Origin: Fistularia commersonii | Taxonomy: Eukaryota; Chordata; Actinopteri; Syngnathiformes; Fistulariidae | DNA: 64,000 nt | Assembly: GCA_037954325.1 (NCBI GenBank) | Contig: JBBMNZ010000019.1 | Coordinates: 11,787,501 to 11,851,500, forward strand | Direction of reading: 5' to 3' | Shown here: one piece after another, positions 35,031 to 47,399 of the stretch | How positions within the stretch are numbered: position 1 is the stretch's first letter | Layout: every line of letters begins with the position of its first letter | The notes under the pieces: model-generated | What the model saw: the letters and a program-made list of their open reading frames with translations, nothing else | Databases searched by the model: none | What the model was told of the DNA's origin: nothing | Made by a program: the position numbers and the translations under genes

Positions 35031-37019
35031 TGCGGTATACCAAGGAAAAATGGGGAAACTACACAGACGTACTACTTCATTACAGCAGCATTCAGGAGAG
35101 ACTGCACTTGTGAGCCCAAATGAGGGATCAGACTGAAAAAGGCCTTTGAACAACAATCTCCTGAGTTCAACGGCGAAACCACCCGCTGTCACCGATCCAA
35201 TTCGCATCCTTTGTTTTCGCTTTTGGACTTTCTCCCCCGACTCCTGTTTCGCATCTGGGTCTCTTCGAGTTCTCGTCCTTTTGTGACTCTAGAGTGAGGA
35301 GGGTCTGTCTTTTGTTTCTGCGACTCCCCCCCTGTTCCTCGTCTTCACCTGTCATTTCATTAGTCGTCCTTCCCGTTCCTTCTCCATCCGTCCAATCGGC
35401 TCCGAGTCTTTGTTGTTTCTCACACCTGTCTCTTGTTATATAATTAGCCGAGTTTGTGTTTCAGTTCTGTCAGCGTCTTTGCCGGGCCTTCTGTTCGGTT
35501 ATGTGCTCTGTGGTCACTTGCATCTAATGGTTCCACATGTTCCATGTGTTAGACTTCTGCTTCATCATATTTAATCAGTTTAGCTTTCCCTATCTCCTCC
35601 GGTGACCTGTTTTTCTTTGGTATTATAATAAATCCACATTAGTATCTGCACGCAAGCTGTTGTGCACTCTGTTTGGATCCTCATCTTCCCTCCCGAACCT
35701 TAGGTCAGCATTTTTCCGCGGCGGATTCAGAGCCGAGCAGCTGGAGCGGAGTGGAAACGCTCACTGCGGGAGAAGGTCATTTATACATGAGACTTAATCA
35801 AACTAGACAAACATGTCTGGCTGGAGAGATGAAGAAATTCAAGAAGTTCCACCGCTGAGAGTTAAACACGCTGGCTTTTTCCGAACCAAAGCGAAATGGC
35901 AAGCTGCAAACTTAAAACCACCGCTAAGACATAACAATAATAACAGGGTGAGGAAGCGACCGCAAAAATAATGCTTTTAAGTCCATGCATAAAACTGCGA
36001 GGCATTCACACACTATTTAATCAAAAAAATGTAATGTCTATGTTAAGTTGTGAGTGCTGATAAAAGGTGTTATTTTCAGTTTGTGTGTAGATGAAGGACA
36101 GAGCACATATGTAAATCTGACATGGGTCGCAGCAGATTCTTATGATATGGAATATATTGCTATCTGAAAATAACAAGGACTTATGATCTCGTAATGATAG
36201 TTTTTAAGGTATTTATGCAGTGACGCGCATGCATGCAAACTTCCAAAGTACAAGCCATACATCTCACTTCTCCATCGTCCACACATAGGAAGAGAGCAAG
36301 ACTACCCGGTGAGTCCGCGGTAATCATGGTACAGCTCGTACCACGTCTCAGATTATTACAGAGTGTGAAAAAAGAGCTACAGATCAGCAGGGAAACAGAT
36401 GGAACAACACCCACAGCTGATATATGGTCATCTGAAGAAGCCATTCTTCTGCGTTAGAGCGACACACCTACCGCCCGGATTTGCTTAAATTACTTACGCT
36501 GGAACCACAGCGGTTCAGGGGTTCGTCTGTAAAAAGGCCCTCGGTAAAAGAACCAAAATAAGGATGTAAATATATTTTAAAAATCTGTTACTCAGACATG
36601 AAAAGGCAGGCCGGGTATTTTATTTAATTTTTTATAATTGAATCCATCAGATTGATTTTATGATACTGCATCTGTATCAGTGTGGAAGAGCTCAATCTCA
36701 TCTCCTGATTGCCTGAGCTCTTCACATAAAAGAAGCCAGAATGTTTCATTAAGACTGTGATAATTCAACAAGATATACTTTAGAAATCAGTGTGCATTCA
36801 GAGATGTGTACGGGGTAAAAATAGCAGCCTGACTGATTCCATTCAGCGGAGACAAACGCATTACCGACAAGGCCTTGTTATTGAGGAAAGAGTGGGAGAC
36901 AGCAATCTCTGCATTGCCTAACTAGTCAAATACTTTCAATGGCACAAGTGTCAGGGTTTATACATTCTTTCCCATGACGTAGATTACCTGAGATGTCAGA
37001 GAGTGAGAGCAGTACAGAG
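35031..37019. other. No gene recognised
   Basis: Unique sequence. The stretch 35340-35700 (pyrimidine-rich, ending aataaatccacattag and a cgcacgcaagctgttgtg-like segment) looks like the end of an unclassified dispersed element, but I could not find its other end. Confidence 0.4.
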
Positions 37020-37640
37020 GTTCAGGGACTGGAAGGAGTACAGCAGCATAGCACGGGATCAGGAACAGGAAGGACTTTGGCACTGTAGCATAGGGAACCA
37101 GGAAGTGGACTGACACCAGACTTTGGTCATGTAGCTCATAGGTGAGGAATAGGAAGTATGTCAGTAACGTAGCGTAGCAAATCAAGTGGGAGGATGTTGG
37201 TATCATAGCATGGGTTCAAGAACAGGAAGGACATCGGCAATATGGCACAAGGGGTTCAGGAAGAGGAAATATTTAGGCAACTTTACACGGGCAGGTCGGG
37301 AACAGGGAGGATGTTGGCAACAGTACAGGGAGTCAGGAAGTGGATTCAGGTAGGCAACGTTGCACATGGGGGTCAGGAACAGGAGGACTTCTGCAGCATA
37401 GAGGACTGCGAGCAGGAAGACGCTCAGAAACATGGCACAGGGGATTCATGATTGGAAGAACTTTGGCAATTTAGCACGGGGGGGGGGGGGGCGCAATCGG
37501 ATGGACATTGGCAACATAGAAAAATGGGTTCAGAAACAGGAAGGATCTCAGAAACATAGCACTGAGGAGTAAGGAAAAATCAAAAATGTAGCATAAGGGG
37601 ATCAGGAACAGGTCAAGCATCAAAGGCATAGAGTAAGTAG
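37020..37640. repeat. Degenerate minisatellite, about 16 units of ~40 bp
   Basis: Each unit begins like CAGGAACAGGAAGGAC, continues with ttggcaacatagcac and ends in aggggttc or similar. I count about 16 consecutive units of 33-45 bases, most near 39-40. They are diverged, for example caggaagtggattcagg and catgattggaagaac. One unit contains a 14-base G run near 37479. The array starts shortly after a unique gtcagagagtgagagc segment and stops about 25 bases before the stop codon of the decayed reading frame on the opposite strand. Confidence 0.85.
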
Positions 37641-37665
37641 TAAGGCAAGGGGTGGACAGAGGCAG

Positions 37666-38640
37666 TCAGGAGGCAGTGACACAAATGAATAAAAACAAAG
37701 CGTGTGTGCTGACCACAATCAGGCCCTGAACGCTGATAAGCTGTTTATGATAAGCTGATAAGCTGATAAGCAAGCTTAAGACTCTGTTTGGTTGAGAACA
37801 CAAAATTTTTCTCAACTTCCATCTGCACAAGAATGGTAGATTCCCGAATCTACCTGAATCTGGGTTAGGAAAGATACAGAAACAGGATCTAGAATTTAAC
37901 GCTTTAAAAATGTCCTCTTTTTGGTTCACATGTGAACCAAGTGTACTAAGATAACTGAGAGACTCCAGAGTATTTCCAGTGACATGACTCGTATTCAGTA
38001 TCCTATTTGAAGTTACTAACCTTGTCATTGAGTTGTCACTCAAAGCAGTAATTCCACCTAATTGTTGATCCAAATCCTCAACTGCTTGCCATTGTTTATG
38101 ATTACAATAACTATAGTACCCATGACAGGAAGTGTCTCTACAGGCGTGAGTGTTTCAGTTCTTCACAAATGACACCTGGTCTGGCATGTTGTCTACAGTG
38201 TGTCTGATGCTCCCTGTGGTCACTTGATCATTTCCAAAACTTTGCGGTCTGCATGTTGAACAGTTGGATAAAAGAAACTGAAAACAAAAACAGGAAGTCC
38301 AAGTGTACTTCCTGGAGACAGGAAAACAGTGGTGCAGCAGCATACCTGGGTAGACCTACCCCCGACCTAAAAGGGGGGGACGTTTGGAGGTATTATGAGA
38401 AATCAAACCCTGGTTGGACACTTCCTGTATGAGGCTTGACTGCCAGCCGTTCAACAATCGAGATACGTAACGTTTCTCCTCTTGTTTGGAAAAGAAAGTT
38501 CTATTACTTTGTCTAGCCATATAAGAACCAGAGTACGTGTCCTTGTAGATGATGAGTCACTCTTTTAGTTTTACATCACTTTCACTGATATCAGTTTTGA
38601 CTCTCACAGACTTCTTTTCATTATCACTAATTGCCGCCAT
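37666..38640 (-). pseudogene. Decayed, unidentified reading frame
   Basis: On the minus strand one frame runs from an ATG at 38638-38640 (start MAAISDNEKKSVRVK) to a TGA at 37666-37668 with only three in-frame stops, at 38557-38559, 38356-38358 and 38155-38157. The open segments are about 27, 66, 66 and 162 codons. The composition is protein-like, not low-complexity. It contains a cysteine cluster (CRDTSCHGYYSYC), a hydrophilic stretch with QWQAVEDLDQQLGG and several N-x-S/T sequons. A good splice-acceptor-like sequence (tgtttttgttttcag) precedes one segment, so some of the frame could be exon and some intron. I do not recognise the family. The sequons and cysteines would fit a secreted or envelope-like protein, but that is a guess. 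It could still be a chance frame. Confidence 0.35.
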
Positions 38641-39989
38641 CGTCTATTTCAAATTCCCGTCATGACATGAAACTGCGGTTACTTGGTTCAAAAAGCGATT
38701 ATCCAATGAGTGACGCTCGCAGGGAGGGGTAACGATAAGTCAGCCGGTACCACAGCCAGCCAAGGCCGCGAGGCAGGGTGGGCCGGTGGGATGAGGGGGT
38801 CCCGTGGGATGGGGGGGGTTCAGGATGACAGGATGGACTCATACCGGTTAAAAGACTTTTTTGTCAGCTGCATGGCTGTGTAGCCTCCAGCCACAGTGAC
38901 ATCAGACAACCAGTTGCGTGAACTTGGATTTGACTGAAAATAAAAAAAAATAGAAGTTTGCCATCCCAGCAGATGAACAGTGCGTCATTCTTCCTGCTAA
39001 AAACAGGATACTTGAGAAACTAAGCAGACCTGCAGAGTAATTATTTATGTGCTCATTTGGAAAGGAAGGAGATGTACTGCAAATGTTAAAGCCCCCAACA
39101 TGTGATGCAGTACAAGAAGTATTGGCAGCCTCAGCGGAGGAACATATACCATAATGAAGCTCATTCGCCACAGTGCTCAGCTAATATCCTGTAATGAGCG
39201 TCCATGTTTTTTTTTCTTTTTTTGCGTAAAGTACATTTACTTTGTCTAGACGTGCAAACTAGCTGCCAGGAAGTGCATCCTCTGTCTTTTTTGCTCCAGA
39301 TGATTAGTCGAGATGTAATTTCCCCTCGAACTGACATCTTTTCATTATCGATAACTCTTCTCTGTCATCCGTTTTGAAATTCCCCTCCGTCTTTCCCAAG
39401 AAATAGACTCCGGTCGTGTACAGGTGTTGCAAAATGAATATTGTAATTCAACTTCCATCCAATGAAAGTCATTTAGCCTGTTAGCACAGATCCTTTGGAC
39501 AGTCTATCAACACAAAGCAGAGGTAATCAGATATGATTGCGCTCGTTACTCCAATACCACAGTCTGTCAGTTCAAACAAACTGAGGAACTTAAATGATAC
39601 TAATCATGGTGAAAAAGTGGCCCACCAACATGGGAAGGAATTACTTAATGTTATAATATAAACAGTTCAACTGGGACCTGGGATCACCCCGTCCTGCTGA
39701 GTTCACTGCACTCATTTTGGTCTGGAATTACAGCACTCTGGATACCAAACTGACAGAGCTATTATTCAATCAGCACCTGGAAGAGTGCGTGTGTGTTTGT
39801 GTGTGTGTGTAGTTTCACATGGTGGATCACAAATCAGTGTAATAACAATCTGTTAAAACAACTACTCTGTGATGGACAGTAACTAAATGCACGTCTTCAC
39901 CTGTTACTCAACTCACTTGTATACTCAAGTAAATTAAATTGCATTTCAGTGTTGACACGCAACAGACAACAGAAAAAGTATATATATAA
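38641..39989. other. No gene recognised
   Basis: Unique sequence with a short (TG)n (39789-39811). A 70-base segment (39121-39190) resembles 33222-33295. Confidence 0.45.
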
Positions 39990-39992
39990 ATA

Positions 39993-40034
<42 letters not shown>

Positions 40035-40190
40035 CATGCAACTGCACAGAAGTCCCTCCAACATACCTCCCTGCACCCCCTGCCAACATACTCCAGCATT
40101 ACCATCATGTGTATACCTCATACTTATATTTTACATGTATTTTATATTTGTAATATATCCATCCCCCATTACACACACCCACACACAAAT

Positions 40191-40229
<39 letters not shown>

Positions 40230-40269
40230 GTATATCTACTGTATCTATCTGTCTATCTAATAGATAGAC

Positions 40270-40346
<77 letters not shown>
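39990..40346. repeat. Compound TG, CA and GATA microsatellites
   Basis: (TG)n at 39992-40031, (CA)n at 40173-40227 and (GATA)n at 40261-40346. Directly before the GATA array its reverse complement (tatctatctgtctatcta, 40242-40259) forms a hairpin with 40261-40278 around a single A. Confidence 0.95.
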
Positions 40347-42475
40347 TTAGAACATTTTTTGTTATTACTTGACTTACTTGACTTGGCCAAGGGGTTTGAA
40401 TAGTTTCTCCCCACCTGTACATTTTGTTTAGAGCTCCATTTATTATCCCACAGTTCATAAGATAAGATAAGATAAGATAGATTTTGAAGCCACAATAACA
40501 GAAAAGAAAAGGAGAGATAAAGAAAAGGTAAAACAAAGATGGAAACATCCCGGGGTACATCTGAACCATCCGTCTTTCTGTCTCATCTTCCTCATGCTGC
40601 TTCGAGAGGACAGCCGAACAATCCGAAAACCGAATAGAAATTGTCACCTCAACGTCAGCCAGCCAAAAACAAACACACGCAAAAACAAAATGGGTGCTCA
40701 TCTTCCCCACTATTACCCCCTTTATTGTACTCATTACCACCAATGTCATCATGATTACACTGAGCTCTATCATGTTAACACAGCCGTATCAGTGCCATCA
40801 GCTCTCTGTCTACACCCACTGTAGTCTCGCTTTTTGTCCTATCTTGTTTTGAGACTCCAAAATAACACGCACCACTAATCTAAATTCTGTTATTTTTTAT
40901 GCCTTATAATCACCTACGCTGCTGGATGTTGATTGATCATTAGGAAACATGGTGCATTTGTTAGCGCCTTACTGTGTATTCCCGCTCTTGACAAGTGGGA
41001 GGTGGGTTAATACTTTCGGTCCATCTGTGCGGTTGCATCCAGACAAGTCCTTTTCTGAAGACAGTTGATTAGATCTTTATAAATGACATCAACGAGGCGC
41101 ATATTATGTGCTTATATAAACCACCGGACTTCCCGTCGATCTTGTATCACAGGGCCAGCTCATCCCGAACATCCGATTCATTATGATGTAAAATGCTGAA
41201 GCGAGGGCTAGATCAGCAGTCCTGCTCCTCTGACACACTCTATAAATGCAGTCTTCAGGTGGAAAATCAGATAAATCCTGGCATAGAAGATATTTAAACC
41301 CTGTAAGGAAGTGTCGTTCAGTGTATGCTCCAACTGAGTAATAAAATCCCTTTGGGTTGCACCATTCGATTCACTGCATCAACCTGTTTCGCTAGTTATA
41401 TGACTGTGAGTTATTTTATGCATATTATATTACACTTTGCCAAGGATTCTTATAGCCACAATAACTTTTTTAACTATTTCCATCGAATGCCGCATGATAA
41501 TGACTACCAGAGTCTTTTTGAGCACTTGTACACATTTGAATAATTTACATCAAGTACCTTGTGGTAAATAGTTGGTACGCATGTGACCATATAGCTGTAG
41601 TTCCACTTATCAGAAATAATGGTTCAAATTCCACTGAACGATGTGATGCATTACAGAAGGATACAAAACTGTAGCCTTTTACATATAAATTTTACAACCT
41701 TTTACATAAAGAGAGTCTTCCACGCATTCATACATAACCACAGCCACACACACACTAACACGATTTATGAACTTGTAGCGTCAATAAACTTTAATGAGCC
41801 TATAAAGTATACATTTTTAGTAGCGTATGCATGAGGCAATCGTCGAATCATTCTGAACGTGTCGGGAAAATCAACGGCGAGACCGTCTGAGCACTTTGTT
41901 GTTTTGTTTCGACGCAGCGTGACGTTCATTCATCGCTCTACCCATTCTGTAAGAGGGGGGTTCGGGATGAGGTTCTTATGTAGACTGAGTAATTGGAGGA
42001 GACCTGCTTTGTTTCGCATGCTGAAATTCCCACTTTACTTAATTTTTCTTTTGAAGCAATTTTTGGGGGTTTATATAAACCTATATTAATTAATTGATTT
42101 ATCAATGTATTAGTACTTGATTAATTAATTCTCTTTTTTCAATTTTTTCTTTGTATTTTTTACATTGAGGTCCCTGGAATTCGGAATATATTTCATTCTA
42201 CTCTGCGTTGGAGGGTTGTTGACTTTTTTACAAATGTATTTATTCATTTATTTATTTATTCCCATATTAATTCAGTTTCATTTATTTTTGTATTTTTTAC
42301 AGTAAGGTGTCTGGTATTTGGAGAATATTTTATTCTATTCTGTATTGCAGAATGTTTGACTTTTCCTTTATTTATTTATCTATTCAGTTATATGAGTGCT
42401 GTGTTTATGTAAAACCCTTTATGACCTCGCTTCAAAAATATACATAGAAAATATATCATAAATATAATAATTTAA
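40347..42475. other. No gene recognised
   Basis: A short (GATAA)n run (40458-40480) precedes an A-rich segment, as at the end of some LINE insertions, but no LINE sequence follows. The stretch 42070-42420 is AT-rich with ttattta words. No coding feature. Confidence 0.45.
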
Positions 42476-42564
42476 AGATAGATGGATGGATGGATGGATG
42501 GATGGATGGATGGATGGATGGATGGATGGATGGATGGATGGATGGATGGATGGATGGATGGATG

Positions 42565-42651
<87 letters not shown>
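42476..42651. repeat. (GGAT)n then (GATA)n compound array
   Basis: About 21 GGAT units (42481-42566) switch abruptly to about 21 GATA units (42567-42651). Confidence 0.98.
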
Positions 42652-42652
<1 letters not shown>

Positions 42653-44097
42653 TCACTAGATCCCTAGGTCTAAGCAGTCATAGTGAAAAAAAGAATAAAT
42701 ACAAACTAAATTTCCTTTTGTGTAAAAAGGAAAAGCTATGCCTTTGCGGTCCCGTCCCCAGGGGTAACCTTGAGACCTCCTCCCGTCTGTTGTCACAATG
42801 CAAAATTATAAACATTTAAGCTGGTCAGTCGTCAGCGGAACCAAGAACGTAGGTGTTTTTGGATGACGGCGGGTGAGGCGAGAGTAGCCACTTCCAATGG
42901 CCTTGGTGTGCATCCCGCGAGACTTTGTCTTTCTCCTGGACTGGCGCCGCCATCGTTTTCCAAGCGACAGTAATGTAATCAAAGTTTGCGCTCACAGCTG
43001 CTCCCCGTCGTCCCTGCTGTTTTTTTTCTTTCTTTTTTTTCCCCCTTCCGAAAGGCTTCCGAACAGGAGACTAATAAGAAAAATGGCTAGTGGTTATAGG
43101 GGGACAGAGAGAAAGAGACCAAATCATGAAAAGGGATGATGGGGGGGGGAATGGAAAGATCACTGAGACTGAAACCGCAACCAGATGGAAAAGCTATATT
43201 TCTGAGAAAGCAGAGCATTATCCTGTTCATATTTTCAGTTTGGGGTGAACAATGTGATTTAGGACACTGGTGGGCAGATTATACTGGGCCTGACAGCATG
43301 TTCGGGGGATTAACTCAGCGTTCTTTATTTTTAATATGTGAAAATATTTCTTGCGACGTAGGGCGCAGCAAATGTTTTATCATGGATTGCTTCACTCACA
43401 GCCCGACACTCCACACACACAGCGGCGTTATAAGTCACGGCGTATCCACCTGCGTTGACTTATCGAGAGGTTGACTCAGGTCAGTTCTTCACCTACAAAA
43501 AAAGAAAGTTCAAACACCTAATGCGGTGCAAAAAAATGCGCCTCACTTCCTGGCTTAATCTAATCAGATAGTTATGGGCTGTATTTACATAAAGCTGCTT
43601 TAATAAAAACATTTAAATGCAAAGCCTTGCCCAGTGCCGATGACTGCCGACAGATTCATAGCGTAATGTCAGGCTTCCAGTAACAAAACATCGATTTCAT
43701 CTTCGGGTGCATAGGGGGAGATTTCAGTGGTTTCCTGTTTCTCCAGCAGCGGGTCATCAGCTTTGTGCGTAAGACCAAATATGGAGGCCAAAGGCTGGAG
43801 CTGCAGGGGATCCTTTAATTAAGACATTCAAAATTACAACATTTGTGATTTTTATTATGAAAGGAGTAATTTAACAGCTAATTACGCAGGGATTGGGTAT
43901 GCATGAGGTCAGTGGATACACATCTGTATTTAGCACATGGCATGCATGTTTAATATATTTAAATTTAAATTTTAAATCGAAAAAAGTCCTGAAAACTGGA
44001 AATGTAGATTCTCAATAATCATTTATCCTTTATTACTGCCCGTGTGGAAATTTGTTCTCTGGAATTAACCCATCATGGATAAAGTGTGAGCAGTAAG
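42652..44097. other. No gene recognised
   Basis: Unique sequence. The part 43560-43900 is AT-rich with homeodomain-core words (taattaag, gctaattacgc), which could mark a conserved non-coding element. That cannot be judged without alignment. Confidence 0.4.
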
Positions 44098-44182
44098 TTG
44101 TTGTCGACCAGCGCCAGGGGTTCGGTGTCTTGCTCAACAACACTTCCACACACTAGGAGGAGCTGGGAATTAAACCTGAAAT
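44098..44182 (-). mobile_element. B-type repeat fragment
   Basis: Reverse orientation: ggggttcggtgtcttgctcaac, aacacttccacacac and aggaggagctgggaattaaacc, the middle and head of the family. Confidence 0.6.
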
Positions 44183-44999
44183 GTTTGTTTCAATCTGCAC
44201 GTTTGCTCGATCTCCTGCACCATGCAGCCCCTCTGCAGAAAAACACAAATGTTGGAAAAAAAAAGGGCCACATTCAGAAGCTGTTTACAAATTATAAAAC
44301 AACCAATAGAATTTTTTTTTTTTTTTTTTTAGATGTAAAGCCAGAAGAATGACCCAACTAAATACTTTCTTTGCCGTTGAAGTAAACAGATTGGACCGCC
44401 ATTCACCATGAGCTACGAGACGCAATCAATGCACAGCTATTTGTGTACTTTATAGAAGTCAATAGTTGATAAATATGTTCAGTCAAATTATTATGTGTAT
44501 ATGAAGATAATTACTACTTCCAGAGACCGGGCTTTGTTTCCCTCTGTTCTCTGCCAGAGCAGGAAACCAGACAAACACCGGAGCAGGCGTCCAGTGTTAC
44601 TATTCCTGGCTGCGTTACACCAAGGCCCAAGGAAGACCTGACCTGTTTTTCACCGGCGAGGCCTGTGAAAAATGGGAACGCATGTTCCTTACTCAACATT
44701 AGAGTGTCGGCCAATCATGCCTTGCATGTGAGTATGCAATGCTACTTGTTTATTATTATGTGTTTGACACCCTCTTCTGATCAGCACTATTGTATTGTAG
44801 ACTTGTTCAGGATGACGCAGTATGCAGTGGAGCGTGTAATCAAGCTGCAAGGTGAACAGTCTGATGCAGAAGAGCCATGAACTTGTAGAATATTGTTGCC
44901 TTGGACACCATTAGTCTGTAGGTATGTTGTGCAATATACTTTGAAAATTCGAACAATTTCAATAAGACTGGTGCAATTGGTTATGTTGGGAATTTTATG
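44183..44999. other. No gene recognised
   Basis: Poly(T) at 44311-44331. Otherwise unique sequence. Confidence 0.45.
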
Positions 45000-45795
45000 T
45001 CATTAAATCAATGCCAACTCATGCTACGTCAACTGGTATTACGCTAACTCACGTAATATTAACTCTTGTTATTTTAAGTTGTGCTTAATTTGTGTGTGTC
45101 ATTGATGGTACCCGTGCATTTTACTCTGTTTCAATTTTAAACATTTAACAGTAGTAGGAGAGTTAACTCACGTTATTCTAACCCTTGTCATGCTATGTAG
45201 TTCTATGTAACTCACATTGTGCTAACTCAAACTATGCTAAGTCATAGTTATCGAGGTAATCCAATCCAAAGGTTGCTCTTTTGTCCAAACGAACAACACC
45301 CCTATGAGCATCATAACCCCCCTAGACCTTTTTTCCGTTGATCAACTTCTACATTTACATATATACGGATGGGGGACAAACATCCTCAAGTGAAAAATAT
45401 TCAAGTCCGGTTGACTTGACAAGAAGATTTCAACAAGAATTCACCATGACCTTGATGGATGAGAACCTCCACAGACAACAAACTCTAAAGCAATGCTAAC
45501 TCTAGCTAACTATACACACCTAGCATGATTTACGTCATCACTGGTACTCATGTATTTTACTCTGTTTCAGTTTTAAACAATAAACAGTAGTATGAGGAGT
45601 TAACTCACGTAATATTAACCTTTGGCATGCTAAGTTGTGCTATTGTGACTCACGTCAGCCTAACTCGAACTTTGCTAATATGTGCTCTGTATCTATTTGT
45701 GTTGAGCTTACACTGGCAGCTTTCATGTCATCTCACATGTATTTTTACACAGTTTCAGCTTTAAACATTTAACAGTAGTGTGGGACTCAATAGAA
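45000..45795 (+). repeat. Degenerate local tandem duplication
   Basis: The block ttttactctgtttcaRtttt, aaacatttaacagtagta, gagttaactcacg occurs at 45119, 45555 and (more diverged) 45743. A second block (aactcacgtaatattaac, then aagttgtgct) occurs at 45049 and 45602, with a variant at 45171. Words of the form aactca, gctaa and atgcta recur throughout. The spacing (436, then 188 bases) is irregular, so this is an old multi-step duplication and not a regular satellite. Confidence 0.75.
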
Positions 45796-45949
45796 CAAGA
45801 AAAGCAGACATCGTGTTCTCCTTGTAGCCTGCACTACCATGTTAGCTTACTGTCTACCATGTGAAAGGGAAGAATCTCCATGCAAGGCTAGTAAACTTGC
45901 ATTGGTGGCTATAAGGCAGCTGTGACTTGGTTGGTGTCAAAGTTCCTCC

Positions 45950-46010
45950 TGATGGTGGTGTTAGTGCCTTGCACGGCAGCTTTGCTGCCATTGGTATGTT
46001 AGAGTGGATG
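45950..46010 (+). mobile_element. B-type repeat, 3' fragment
   Basis: Only the word series gatggtggtgttagtgcct, tgcacggcagctttgctgcc and attggtatgttagagtgg is present, which corresponds to the B-family 3' part (usually ccttgcatggcagc, cgccattggtgtatgaatg). Confidence 0.55.
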
Positions 46011-47399
46011 TGACAGGGCTATATAACTGGAGAGCATTTATCATTTACTATTACAGGTATGGGATGAAATGAGGATGAAACATGTCAATGTGTTTTCGTT
46101 CTTCATTAAAAATCCTCACATCTTTGTCATCACAACATGATAACATTGATATTATAATGTGCACATCATGAGGCCAGAATACTCCAAAAAGAACTTGATC
46201 GGAAGTTCTATGAAATGCGAGCCATGTCAAAACTCCAGGCATTCACATTAGAGAAAAATAACCCATGCCGATGTCAGTGATGATCACGTCAAGGCTGGCC
46301 CACCCTCGCCCCCAACAACAATCTGAGCCAGCTCGCCTCATACAGTTGTCAAGTCATTCGGGCTCCACCTCCATCTACTGGCTTAACTCCACTTCCACAT
46401 CCGCCGGCATCTGGACCCCGCGTGGACTCCACCCACGTCCTACTTTTAAAGTCTGTCCAAATACCCATCAGGTCTAATCTCTAAAATTTAAACTCCACAT
46501 TGCATCTTGTCTTGTAAAATATGCTCCTGTATTCATTTCATAGCTCTACCATTCCTGAACCATTTATTTCATTTTTGAGCCGCTTGCAGTCAACCACATG
46601 ATGTTCAAAGGAAAATAGATCTCACTTATCGAAAAGACATTTGATAGTAATAATCATGGATGTAAAAATAACATTAGACATACTGTATGAGTCGTTAATG
46701 CAGATTGACTTTAAAAAGGGACAGCAGGACAATGGAATCATTTATATGACAAACTGCATCATGGAGATAGCCGTGTTTACGGTGTGGAGCACGGATTGTT
46801 TATATTCTCTAAGCAACTTATGATTGGGATCTACTTCTTGTCAAGTATTAATTCTCTATGAGCATACCCAAGGCGCACAAGTACGTGCAATCTCACATAT
46901 GTGTATGTTCGACACTACAACGCACCGCTTCACAGAGGTTTCAGAGGAATCGCCATTATAAAATCATTACAGCAACCCGTGGAGGAGCTCAGGCTCGTGG
47001 TACTGTGTGGCTTTTTTGACGGCTAAGTCGCAAACACATTCACCGCACAATTCTTTCTCGCACACAACCATGGGAACCCTTGAAGCTTCATATTTGGACG
47101 GACTTGCTAATGAAGGAGTGGTTCTGCCACCACGAATAAGGTAGATGCGATCGGCAAGATAGTTTTTGCGGTGGACGGATGCAGTTCTGGGGATGTTTGC
47201 CGCAGACACAAAAACTCACGTCAACATGTTTGTCAAAGGAATTAGGACAAGAGAGCTTTGCAACTTAACTCTATATCCTTAGAAAATACAGTTTAAAAAA
47301 AAAAAACTTTTAGCAGAATGTATATCTCGACTTTTTGTTTGGCTAACTTTTTGCTGAAAGTAGCTTATTTCTTGGATCTATTCAAGGAAGTGAGATCAT
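46011..47399. other. No gene recognised
   Basis: Unique sequence without a supported feature. Confidence 0.45.

Noticed and set aside
36947..38422. Inverted words AGTGTC...AGGGTTT at 36947 and 38405-38422 as terminal repeats of an element containing the minisatellite
   Set aside because: The match needs a 5-base gap, there is no target duplication, and the decayed reading frame extends beyond the right word.
40105..40773. 222-codon minus-strand open frame, the longest in the window
   Set aside because: It runs through CA and GATA arrays (repeated SIYL and VCVC residues) and has no domain. It is a product of simple repeats.
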